From Cacajao melanocephalus (Eukaryota > Chordata > Mammalia > Primates > Pitheciidae), in contig CAUYLG010051224.1 in NCBI GenBank assembly GCA_963573385.1, forward strand, positions 24,341-88,340: 64,000 nt of DNA, in the 5' to 3' direction. The position numbers were made by a program, and so were the translations under genes. This document shows, one piece after another, positions 28,000 through 38,432 of this stretch. Under the pieces are notes generated by a model. The model was given only the letters and a program-made list of their open reading frames with translations. It was not told where the DNA came from and did no database searches. Numbering within the stretch: position 1 is the stretch's first letter; every line of letters starts with the position of its first letter.

Positions 28000-28965
28000 G
28001 AAAAAACAAACAGAGCTAGAAATTTTACAGGAAAAGGAAAAAAAAATAGACCTAATATGCCAATAATACAATAGCATATGTCCAAATCAGCAACAAAATG
28101 AAGACACCAAAGAGTAAAATAATTAAATAACTGTAATTTCTTAGTAAAAGAAAAACGTGAGTGTGAAGACTAAAATGGCTCACCTATTTTCAGTGTGGAT
28201 TGGTGAAAATTACATATGCTTAAGTCATATTATGGTAAATTTCTGCATATTTAAAACAGTATCTAGAGGGAAATTTATAGCAATAAATTCCCACATGAAA
28301 AACAAGGAAAGATCTAAAATTGACACCCTATTGTCAAAATTGAAAGAGCAAGATCAAAAAATTTCAAAAGCAAGCAGAATATAAGAAATAACTAAGATCA
28401 AAGCAGAACTGAAGGAGAAAGAGACATACACACAAAAAATCTTCAAAAAAATCAATAAATCCAGGGGCTAGTTTTTTTTTTTTTTTTAAATTTTTTGAAA
28501 GAAAGGAAAAGAGAGGAAAGAAAGTGAGAGTGAAAGAAAGAAAAAAAAAGAATGTACGAGAGAAAGAAAGAGGAAGAAAAAGAGGGAGAGAGAAAAGATG
28601 AACAAAATAGACCATTAGCCAGACTAATGAAAAAGAAAAGAGAGAAGAATCAAATAGATGCAATAAAAAACAGTAAAGGGGAGAGCACCACCAATTCCTC
28701 AGAAATACAAACTACCATCAGAGATTACTACAAACAGCTCTATGCACATAAACCAGTAAATCTGGAAGAAATGGATAAATTCCTGGACACTTGCATACTC
28801 TCAAGACTAAGCCAGGAAGAAGTTGAAACCCTGAATAGACCAATAACAAGGTCTGAAGTTGAGGCAGCAATTAATAGCCTGCCAACCAAAAAAAGTCCAG
28901 GTCCAGATGGGTTCACAGCCAAATTCTACCAGACATACAACGAGGAGCTGGTACTATTCCTACTC
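28000..28965 (+). mobile_element. Third L1 piece: ORF2 N-terminal/RT region
   Basis: From 28552 an open frame of 144 codons ends in clear L1 ORF2 sequence, including the segment leading into the reverse transcriptase fingers (Thr-Lys-Lys-Ser-Pro-Gly-Pro-Asp-Gly at about 28886-28912). Similarity stops abruptly at about 28965. It is better preserved than its neighbours, so it is probably a younger L1P copy. A purine-rich expansion lies inside it. Confidence 0.85.
28496..28600 (+). repeat. GAAA-rich purine tract inside L1 ORF2
   Basis: About 100 nt of almost pure purine on the plus strand sits between an oligo-T/'ttttttgaaa' segment and 'gatgaacaaaatagacc'. In L1 those two segments are normally nearly contiguous, so the tract looks like a local expansion of a GAAAAGA seed. 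Confidence 0.7.
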
Positions 28966-29850
28966 ATCATCTTTCTGTCCTCTTGAATTATGTGCTGGGA
29001 TTATTCTTCTTTTTAATTTCCCACTTTGTATTCAGTTTTCAATTGTGTCCATTCTGCTCTTCAGGTCACCTGTTGAATTTTTATTTCAATGATTATACTG
29101 CCATCATCATTCATTGGTTTTCTTTCAGAATATTCTGTTTTTGTTTCATGGTTGCAATGTACTCTTACCTTTTGATATATAAATTCATCTACCTTCTGTG
29201 TTAGTTCTGTCCGTTGATTTTGGTGCTTCTCTTTCATGATTTTGCTTTTCCTTAAATGGTTGATGATGTTTGGTTTTCAGTTCATATGTGTCTTTGGAAT
29301 CTGATAATTCTGCTTTGTTCAACAGAGTCTGCACCAGTTACTATGAAGGAATAGAGTCTGCTGCCCTCTTGGGATGTGACAATAGCTCATCTACTGGATA
29401 TCAGTTTCTCTTCCCTTCTGAGGGTAAAATAGTCCTCCAGGATACTGCCCTTCCTCTGATTGCAGTACTCACCCTCAGTCCTCCCACAAGGAGGGAACAG
29501 TTCTGCTCTCTTCCACTTGCCAGGACAGGACTGACCCAACTAACCATTCTGGATGCTTCCCCCATCACACTAATGATTGCTAGAGAGACCCCACATACTC
29601 CTTACATCCATTGCTGTGTCTTTAGAGCAATCCTAGAGCCACTCCCACCTTTAGTTGAAGTACTTTCCTGCTTATATATTTTCCTGTGCCCAGCTAATTC
29701 TGTTTCTCTTTGGAATTTTTCAAAATAGCTCTTAAATAAATAAAACACAATTAGCTGTCCAAGGTATCAAACAAGTTCATGAATGAGAGGACTTCTGAAG
29801 AGTCTTGAGGCTTAAGTAAGGAAATAAACATGTTTTAGAAAGTTTCTTGG
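28966..29850. other. Unassigned intergenic DNA
   Basis: No repeat that I can name. A 152-codon open frame (29270-29728) has no recognisable domain, no splice context and ordinary composition. I treat it as chance, although it is the longest frame in the window outside L1, Alu and RPL4. Confidence 0.4.
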
Positions 29851-29854
29851 CCTT

Positions 29855-30110
29855 TACAAGTTGTCCCTAGCCTTCAGGATAAAATTCAAACTCAGTTTTG
29901 CAAAGAAGACTTGGCTGGTGCTTCAGGCCTCATCTCCTACCTCTTCTCTCCATTTCCTACCATACCCCTTTTCCCCAGCTATACTGAAGAACTTGCTGTT
30001 CTCCAAAGGAGTCATCTGTTTCCATTTCTGAACTTCTATAAATGTGTTTCCCTTCACTTGGAACATTTTGGCCCTAGCAAGACTATCTTATCAAGACACT
30101 TGTAACACAG
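29855..30110 (-). mobile_element. L2 fragment, antisense
   Basis: The plus strand resembles the complement of L2 3' sequence: 'cttcaggataaaattcaaac', a pyrimidine-rich middle, then 'cttcacttggaacattttgg'. This is a common antisense L2 pattern. Confidence 0.6.
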
Positions 30111-30379
30111 TTTAAGATAATTTTTTGTTTAAGGAATGCATTTATCACTATTAGCTACTGTTTTATCCTAACATATGCAATATCATTTTCCTTTGCAAGG
30201 GTGCCACAGCAGTGTTTTATGTGCCAGCCTCCCCAGTTGAGTCTTAGGCTATCAATATTTCTGAGCTTTGGCTGTGCAGTAACAGTGTATTAAATAGCCA
30301 TAAAGGCTTTCATTTGGGCCTTCACCCCATTTTCCCTCTCCAGGAGATAGCATGTTGACTTTAGTAACAATTTGTGAAC

Positions 30380-30545
30380 AGGAGTTAGCAGACCTGGGTC
30401 TTAGTCCAGATTCTGACAAATATGACTTTGACTAGCCAGTTTAATTTCTGTGGGCATCCATTTTTATGTCTGCAAGATGAGGATATCAGAAAGAGGCTCA
30501 TGAAACTCTGTCCCAGGTCTCAAATTAGATAACAGATCAAATCAG
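30380..30545 (+). mobile_element. MIR fragment
   Basis: MIR core order is visible: 'gacctgggtcttagtcc', then a 'tgactttgactag' region, then 'tctgcaagatgagga'. The 30546-30678 flank holds nothing recognised. Confidence 0.65.
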
Positions 30546-30678
30546 TTTCAGCTTTTTTTATATTTCTAGATTAATTTAATTTTAGTTACTCAGTAACTAC
30601 ATTGTCATTTAAAATACTCAAATGATACTGATTAAATAAATGCCCCCCCATGAGTACTGGAATTCTTCCCTCTCATTC

Positions 30679-30981
<303 letters not shown>

Positions 30982-30984
30982 CCC

Positions 30985-31317
30985 TTCCTTCTCATTCTTT
31001 ACATTGCTACACAGTATGCTAAATTGGCTAAGAAGAATGAAAACAAAGGTCCCCCATACATGCAGACATTCAGAAGTCCCCTTGAGATAGGGGTAGAGAA
31101 TGGTGACAGAGCGCTTTCACTTGATGCCACAGGAAATCTGAAAACTGTAACCTGAAGCTAAGTGAGCATCGGCTATGGGCAAAGGCCTCTCTGGAAAGGA
31201 TATCGGGGTGGACATGAAGGATGCTAACTCCTATGAGGTTCAGGGCAAGGTTGCACCCTAAAGGGGGCTCAAAAAGAGCAGTAAATCCTTGAGAGAATTC
31301 AGGAATCTCACTGCAGA
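30985..31317. other. Intergenic DNA, nothing recognised
   Basis: A moderately GC-balanced stretch between an Alu and a solo LTR. No open frame or repeat was identified. Confidence 0.4.
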
Positions 31318-31322
31318 ATGAG

Positions 31323-31687
31323 TGTATTAGCCCATTCTCATGCTGCTAGGAAGACATATCCAAGACTGGGTAATTTATAAAGAAAAGAAGTTTAATTGAC
31401 TCACCGTTTTCCATGGCTAGGGAGGCCTCAGGAAACTTATAATCAAGACGAAAGTCAAAACAGGCACGTCTTACATGGCAGCAGGTGAGAGAAATTAGTG
31501 CCGAGGGAAGGAGAATGGGTGCCCCTTGTAAAACCACCATATCTCGTGAGAACTCACTTACTATCATGAGAACACCAGCATGGGGCGTAACTGCCCCCAT
31601 GATTCAATTACCTCTCACAACACATGGGGATTATGTGAACTATAATTCAAGATGAGATTTGTGTGGGGACACAGCCAAACCATATCA
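31323..31687 (-). mobile_element. THE1-type (MaLR) solo LTR, minus
   Basis: On the minus strand it begins TGATATGGTTTGGCTGTG, the standard start of THE1/MST LTRs, and ends CTAATACA. The length is 365 bp. It is flanked by a perfect 5-bp direct repeat, ATGAG (31318-31322 and 31688-31692), so both ends and the solo state are certain. No internal MaLR sequence is present, consistent with LTR-LTR recombination. Confidence 0.93.
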
Positions 31688-31692
31688 ATGAG

Positions 31693-32215
31693 CTTGTCTG
31701 CTGTAAAGACAGGAGACAACAGAGAATCCCTTATCTCACTAGTTAGTATAGGACTGTGAGTCTTGTGAAAAAAATTCATGTAATTATTGGCCAGAGCAAG
31801 AAGGAAGCTGAAATCTTCTCTCTCCTGCTACTATGGAGGCTGCTGAGAGAGGTCAGTGACTTACATGATTTGAAAAGTTGTTTCACTAGTGAGAAAAAAG
31901 CCCTGGACCAGTGGAAGGCAGCATGATGGAACAAAACAGCAAAAGGAAGAACAAGACCAGTCTTACTGAAAACATCAAGCTGGCCAAAGAAGACTGATAA
32001 ACCAACTTCAAAGGCAATAGTAACTACATGAACTGTAGACTGTTGAATGCCAGCCATGATGCTAGGGGCTTGTATAGTCAACATCTCCTACGGTCCTCAA
32101 AAGCACTCTAAAAAAGGTTATATTACACATCCCCATTGGACATGTGAAGTCATAGAGACCCTACCTTCCCTCCCTGCCTTTCTTCCTTCTCACTTTCTTT
32201 CCTTTCTCTCTTCTT
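31693..32215. other. Intergenic DNA with CT-rich tract
   Basis: No gene is recognised. A CT-rich run lies at about 32162-32220. Confidence 0.4.
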
Positions 32216-32394
32216 CCCTTCAACAAATATTTGTTGAGACTCTACAGCATACCAGTGGATTCAGAGGTGAACGAGGAAACAAGATCTGTTTTAACAGACA
32301 TAAATTTTAGTAGAAGATGACAGGCAATTAAACAAACAAATGAAAAGATAAATGAAGACATAAAGTAAGAATATTAGATGGTGATAAATTCAAT

Positions 32395-32585
32395 GCAGAG
32401 ATTTAAAGTAGGGTGATATTGAGGGAAATTTTGGGGATAACGGAAATACTCTACATTCTCATTGTGATGGTGACAGTTACACAACTGAATGTGTTTTTCG
32501 GAATTCATAGAATGGTACACCTTGTAAAGGATAACTCTTACGAGACGTAAATTATACCTCAAAAAACCTGACATTTAAGAAAATA
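32395..32585 (+). mobile_element. Old L1 3'-end fragment
   Basis: The 'gtgatggtgacagttacaca' segment, then a 'gaatggtacaccttgtaaa' segment and 'taaattatacctcaaaaaa' match the order of an L1M 3'UTR terminus. Confidence 0.7.
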
Positions 32586-32593
32586 AGGTCCTA

Positions 32594-32735
32594 ATTAGCC
32601 AGGTATGGTGGTACATGCCTGTAGTCTCAGCTATTTGGGAGGCTGAGATAAGAGGATCATTTGCATCCTGGATGCAGAGCTTACAGTGAGCCAAGATCGT
32701 ACCACTGCACTCCAGCTTGGGTGACAGAATGAGAA
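32594..32735 (+). mobile_element. Alu right-monomer fragment
   Basis: It starts at 'attagccaggtatggtgg' and runs to 'gggtgacagaatgag'. The left monomer is absent. Confidence 0.85.
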
Positions 32736-32736
32736 G

Positions 32737-32835
32737 AAAGAAAAAGAAAGAGAGAGGGAGGGAGGGAGGGTGGGAGGGAGGGAGGGAGGGAGGAAGGAAG
32801 GAAGGAAGGAAGGAAGGAAGGAAGGAAGGAAGGGA
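32737..32835 (+). repeat. (GGGA)n/(GGAA)n microsatellite
   Basis: An A-rich Alu tail passes into GGGA units and then about ten GGAA units, a typical Alu-seeded purine microsatellite. Confidence 0.92.
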
Positions 32836-33344
32836 AATAGGGTCCTAAAATAAAAGTGACTGAATGCTACTTTAGATTGGGCAACAAGGGCCTCAGTGAG
32901 GAGGTAGTAATTAAACTGACATTGAGTGAAATAAAGAAGATGAAGGAAAGATTAACACAGAAAAAGGAAACACTGATAGCAAAATCCCTACAGTGGGAAC
33001 AAGCTTGGCATGTTCAATTAGGACAGGATGGGTGAAGTTTAAGAAGTGGACAAGACCTAGAGCATGGGAAATGGCAGGGAGCTTGGAAGCCAGGATCAAG
33101 AAATTGATGTTATTTTTGGTGCTACAGGAAAACTTGAGGGGTTTTTAAGCAGGGGAGTTACTAGGTCTGATTTCTGCTTTTAATACAGCATCCAGGTTGC
33201 TTTACAGAGAATGACTTCTAGGTAGCAAGAGAGAAAGGAAGGAGATAAGAAGCTATTATAACAGTCTAAGGAAGATATCATGGTGTCACGGACTGGGGTG
33301 GTAGCACAGAGATGGAAAGAGGCAGATCAATCAGTGGTATTGTT

Positions 33345-33690
33345 TAGTTAGGGTAACAAGTAAATCTCAATCCCAGTAGCTTAGCCAAGTAGAATTTTGT
33401 TTGGTGTTCCTGACTGGTGTGATCCCCTCTACCTGGTCACACAGAAAATGAGGCTTTTCTGTCTTTTGGTTTCATTCTCCTCAAGGTCTCAAAAGTCCTC
33501 ATTCAGTCATCAGATTGCAAATAAGCAACCGTTTCACGGGCCTGGACTGAAAGTGTTATACTTCATGTTAACTCACATGAAGAATCTAGCCACTTGACTG
33601 CACAAAATGGCAAAGGAGGCAGGGAACTAGAGCCTGTGACTATGCCCAGTAAAAAGGGAACCTGTGGTAATCATCCAACAATCTCTGCCA
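33345..33690 (+). mobile_element. Unnamed interspersed repeat, copy 1
   Basis: It shares its layout with 37050-37440: an opening 'aatctcaatcccagtagctta' type segment, a middle with 'cactt..ctcacat', and an end with 'agggaactagag'. I recognise this as a widespread mammalian repeat but cannot name its family. Confidence 0.5.
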
Positions 33691-34410
33691 CCATTTGTCT
33701 TTGAAGGTAGGGACCATAGGACATGGAAGTGGATTAGATGAGATTGGTGAGAGAAATCAAGATGGAAACCTGGGATTTCTGTCACTAGGGTTTCTTGGTA
33801 ACAGAGGTGAAAGATCTAGGAGATGTGCTTGATTCCTCTCCTTCCCTTAGTCCTACCTGTTGTACTGTAAAAAGGAACGATGAGTGGAAGAAGATGCAAA
33901 GATCTTGCCCATAGCAATTGAGCAGGACATCTAGGCAGAAAGGAAGTTGTCTTTAAAGGCAGGCTGTCTCCGATGACATAAATTATTTCTTTGAAGAAGG
34001 ATGCACTCAGCTTTCCTAACTATATCTAATACTTGATGGACAAAGCCACTAGCCCTGGTGGCAGCTACTCTTGCCAGCGTTATCAGTACCAAAAATGCTA
34101 AGACCAAAAATTTTCCTGGTAGATTTTTCCTTCACTATGCCAGAAGATGTGGAATGACAGCGGGCATAGCATTACATTTAACGAAACCCCTTTCCAAAAC
34201 TTCCAAGTGAATAATCAGATCAACCTGAGAATATTCCAAACAGGAAAGTGTGAACTCCTTAAGATGATATTTTATTAATCTTTATATCCACCTACTGTAT
34301 ACAGCATAATGCTCAACACAAACAATGGCCTCAGTAAACATTTCCAAAAGGTTAAATATCTATTTGGAGGCTAAGGTATAGACCTTAAGTACACTGGCAT
34401 TATCCAAAAG
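33691..34410. other. Intergenic DNA, nothing recognised
   Basis: No gene or clear repeat. A short segment at about 34275-34350 resembles the complement of a MIR/L2 terminus but is too diverged to call. Confidence 0.4.
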
Positions 34411-34411
34411 T

Positions 34412-34620
34412 TGGCTGGGCAAAGTGGCTCACATCTGTAATCTCAGCACTTTGGGAGGCAGATGAGGGTGGATCACTTGAGGTCAAGAGTTGGAGACCAG
34501 CCTGGCCAACATGACAAAACTCCATCACCACAGAAAATACAAAAATGAGCCTGGGGAGGTTGAGACTGCAGTGATCACACCCTAGCTTCGATGACAGAAT
34601 GAGACCGTGTTTCAAAAAAT
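34412..34620 (+). mobile_element. Alu, plus, internally deleted
   Basis: The left monomer is intact. Most of the right monomer is missing after 'gaaaatacaaaaatgagcc', with only its last part retained. Confidence 0.9.
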
Positions 34621-34837
34621 TTAAATTTAAATTAAAAAAAATTAAAAAAGTAACGTTCTGTGCCGTGTAAACTAGTACAAATCTATGAATTATTACTTGG
34701 CTTTCATCCAATAATGACTAATCTGTTTTTCAATGGAAAGACAGTTGATCCTCTTACCACTTAATCTAGTTAAAAACACAATACTCCAGTTTCTTAGGAA
34801 CTTGTAAATTTTAATACTCCTGTCCTCACAGTGTTTT

Positions 34838-34926
34838 TTCTTTTTTTTTTTTTTTAGACAGAATCTCACTCTGTCACCCATGCTGGAGTGCAGTGGCATA
34901 ATCTTGGCTCACTGTAGCTTCCACCT
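34838..34926 (-). mobile_element. Alu 3'-end fragment, minus
   Basis: A poly-T head is followed by the reverse complement of the Alu right-monomer end, cut off at about 34926. Confidence 0.85.
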
Positions 34927-34975
34927 ACATGATGGAAAGGAAAAGTTTCTTCTCAAAAATTAGATTTACCATCTT

Positions 34976-35297
<322 letters not shown>

Positions 35298-35333
35298 TTA
35301 ACAGTCTCATGGCTGTGTCAGTTAGGTCAATGC

Positions 35334-35460
35334 CTTTAAATATATGTATATATGTCTCAAATATATGTATACATACCTTTAAATATATGTATACATGTCT
35401 CAAATATATGTATACATACCTTTAAATATATGTATATATTTAAACATATGTATATATATC
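35334..35460 (+). repeat. AT-rich minisatellite, 43-bp unit
   Basis: Units start at 35334, 35377 and 35420, each beginning 'ctttaaatatatgtata'. The first two differ at a single base. The third is partial and decays into TATG/TATA repeats. Confidence 0.85.
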
Positions 35461-35714
35461 ACAGAAATAAAATAAAATATAAAATAAATATATGTATATG
35501 AATTACTTTTCTTATTCATTACACAAATTATGTGTGTTCATTACACAAATGATATATATCAGACAAAAATTCATAAAATACAAAAAAACCCAAGACATTA
35601 GAAAGTACCCAACCATGAAAGCATAACTCCACCATGCAGAGATACTTGACATTTGTGTATATATCTTTCTGGACTTTCCCTTTACATATATTTACACACA
35701 TATTTTTCTTTTTT

Positions 35715-35982
35715 GTTGTTTTTAATTTTTTCATTTGTGTTTGAGAGACAGAGACAAGGTCTTGCTGTCTTACTCTGTTGTCCATGCTGTAGTGCCATGG
35801 CGCCATCATAGCTCACTGTGGCTTGACATCCCAAGCTCAAGCAATCTTCCTGCCTCAGCCTCCCAAATAGTTAGGACTGCAGGCACACACTGCCATGCCC
35901 AGCTAATTTAACAATTTTTTTTTTTGTAAAGACAGGGTCTCAATATGTTGCCCAGACTAACCTCGAACTTCTAGGCTCAAGA
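35715..35982 (-). mobile_element. Alu (old, partial), minus
   Basis: The reverse-complement Alu body is diverged, with 'tagtgccatggcgccatcat' and 'gttgcccagactaacctcg'. The divergence suggests an AluJ-age copy. Confidence 0.8.
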
Positions 35983-36227
35983 TGTATCTTTTCTTTATCA
36001 CATAGGACCACTCTAACTGTAATGTTTCAGAGCCTATCTTGTAAAAATATTTAAAAGGCAAATTTTAGGTAAGCATATTTTCAATTTGTTTTCAAATATA
36101 TGTGCTTGATTCTTTGTTCTGGGTTTCATAGATCATAGTAATTTTTCCTGAAAGCAAATGTAAGTAAGACTCTGTGGGCCTCAGTAACAAAAATGAGCCA
36201 AAGTTTAAGGATTTCAAGTTATGAGGG

Positions 36228-36345
36228 AGTTATGGTGAGCACCTGTAGTTCCAGCTACTCAGGAGGCTGGGGCAGGAGAATCACTTGAGCGCAGAAATTT
36301 GAGGTCAACCTGGGTAACGTAGCAAGACCTCACTTCTCAAATAAT
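36228..36345 (+). mobile_element. Alu monomer fragment, plus
   Basis: A 'cacctgtagttccagctact' to 'gtagcaagacctca' segment only. It is FLAM-like or truncated. Confidence 0.75.
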
Positions 36346-36744
36346 AGATAAATAAGGGCAGCATAGCAGTGATTCACAACAGGTAGAATTTGAGCCAGCT
36401 GATATCTTGGTTTCTAACGCTGAGTTCTGTGATTCTCTGAGTAGTAAGAGAAGACAAGAGGCAGGGAAAGAAGATATATTTTCAAGACTTAGAGGTATAG
36501 GAAGCAGTCTGATTGGAATAAATGCATATGGGGGTGTACTTGTCAATAAATTTGGAGGGGCAAATCATAGATTGAGAAGCTGTGTGTTATTAGGAGTTTG
36601 AGGAGTGAGCAGAGGAAGAATATTAAATCCATTAATCACTGTCTTCTTTTCCTCGTTCTTATTTCCTCCTCTTCATATTTCCCCTTTTTGTCTTAATTTT
36701 TGCACCTGAATGTCCTTAGACTGCTAACCTTTTGAACTCACCCT
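36346..36744. other. Intergenic DNA, nothing recognised
   Basis: Short overlapping open frames lie on both strands here (64-69 codons), without domain or splice evidence. Confidence 0.4.
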
Positions 36745-37038
36745 TTTTTTCTTTTTTTGAGATGGAGTCTCACTCTGTCACCCAAGCCGAAGGCGGTGGC
36801 ACGATCTCAGCTCATTGCAACTTCTGCCTCCTGGGTTCGAGTAGTTCTCCTACCTCAGCCTCCTGAGTAGCTAGAATTATAGGCATGCACCAACATGCCC
36901 AACTAATTATTGTATTTTTAGTAGAGACAGGGTTTCATCATGTTGGCCAGGCTGATCTGGCCACTCCTGACCTTGTGATCTGCCCGCCTCAACCTCCCAA
37001 AGTGCTGGGATTACAGGCGTGAGCCACGGTGCCCAGCT
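36745..37038 (-). mobile_element. Alu, minus
   Basis: A full-length reverse-complement Alu from the poly-T head to 'gagccacggtgcccagc'. Confidence 0.93.
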
Positions 37039-37049
37039 ACCCCTTGTTT

Positions 37050-37440
37050 TAATATCTATATTAGCTCGGTTTTTCCTATAAATCAGAGAATAGATTGTTA
37101 TGCTAGCAGTAATACGTGACCCCAAAATCTCAATAACTTAAAATAAGAAAGGTATATAGTTCATTCATGTTATATAAAATCCAGGGATCAATTAGGTATC
37201 AGGGTGAAAGAATAGCTGCTATCACAAATATTTCCCTCCATGCCAGAAGGAAAGAGTTCTGGAGAATTAGCAATCAAATTATCACCTCTAAGATGACATA
37301 CATAATTTTTGCTCACGTCTCATTAGCCAAAAATAATCACATGGTTCCATCAAACCACAGATGGACAAAAGTACAATGCTATCATGTTTGCTAGAAGGTA
37401 GAGAGCTGGAAATATTTGGTGAAGACTACTGACAACTATC
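37050..37440 (+). mobile_element. Unnamed interspersed repeat, copy 2
   Basis: It matches copy 1 at 33345-33690 in order of segments ('aaaatctcaataacttaaaa' at the start, 'gctcacgtctcattagcc' in the middle, 'ggaaatatttggtgaa' at the end). It directly abuts the Alu at 36745-37038. Confidence 0.5.
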
Positions 37441-38268
37441 ACACCACATAAGTATTGGAAGTACAACATCAGTTTTGGATCTCTTTCTGACATCTGCTTA
37501 CCCATAAACTTGAAAGCACATTATTCCATTCAGTGTTGTACATAGGCTTATATTCACTGTCTCAAAGCTTTTTGATATAAAATAATTAAATCTTTCACTT
37601 TTCCAAAGATTTCCCATTGTTCTAGTTAGGCTCCATCCTGCTCACTCACCCTGTAAAAGTTTGCACTCATTATTGAATGAATGAGCACAATGCCACATAT
37701 TTCAATTCTTTAAGCTTGTTCTATGTCACACATAAGAATTTCTCTCCGATCGTTTTAAATCATACTCAAGGGGAATGGGTTTTTCTTCATTTGTTGCCTT
37801 TAATTCCATCCTTAGTCCATGTGGAGATCTAGGGGTGGGTGGGGTATTCCAGAATTGCAAGTTTATGTCCTTATTGGCAGTGTTAAAAATGTCCCATATT
37901 GACACATTTTGTAACTCACTGGGCTTGCTCTACCCTTTTCTTACCTCATCTTGCATTTTTCCTTCTCTTTCCAAGATTGCAACATATAATCAATAAAGGA
38001 TATAATTTATAATTTATTTTTCATACAGTGTGTCAAAGAATTGCATTTTTGCACATCTTGCCATTCAAATCCAGTCTTAAGTATAATTAGACATGTTCTC
38101 TTAGACTCTGTTTTCCTTCTCTCTCTTTCTTTTTCCCCTGTCTATATTCACTGACACTTCTCCTTTCCTTTTCCCTGTCAGCTGAGACTCAGCATGTCAA
38201 AAGGATATAAAATATTTCCTCTCAACTGCTGATATATGTTTCAAATCCTACTGTAGTGTCTCTCTCTT
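37441..38268. other. Intergenic DNA, nothing recognised
   Basis: No gene, named repeat or RNA. A pyrimidine-rich patch at about 38110-38180 is the only marked composition change. Confidence 0.4.
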
Positions 38269-38269
38269 T

Positions 38270-38432
38270 CTTTTTTTTTTTGAGACATCGTATTGTTCTG
38301 TTGCCCAGGCTATAGTGTAGTCATGCGTTCATACTTCACTGCAGCCACAAACCCCTGGGCTCAAGTGATCCTCCTGCCTCAGCCTCCTGAAGAGCTGGGA
38401 CTGCAGGCACGCACCGCCACCCTGGCTAATGT
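38270..38432 (-). mobile_element. Alu monomer, minus
   Basis: A poly-T head and one reverse-complement monomer ('gttgcccaggctatagtgta' to 'caccctggctaatg'). Confidence 0.82.

Larger units (their letters stand above)
32218..33345 (+). mobile_element. L2 element, interrupted
   Basis: L2 3' features appear first ('caacaaatatttgttgagac', then a 'gacaggcaattaaacaaac' segment). They resume after the insertions at about 32843 with the typical 'gggcaacaagggcctcagtg' and 'gttactaggtctga' segments. An L1M 3' end, an Alu fragment and a GGGA/GGAA tract lie between the halves. Confidence 0.65.

Noticed and set aside
29270..29728. 152-codon frame, the longest outside repeats and RPL4
   Set aside because: No recognisable motif, ordinary composition, and no evidence of exon borders. 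One frame of this size is expected by chance in 64 kb.
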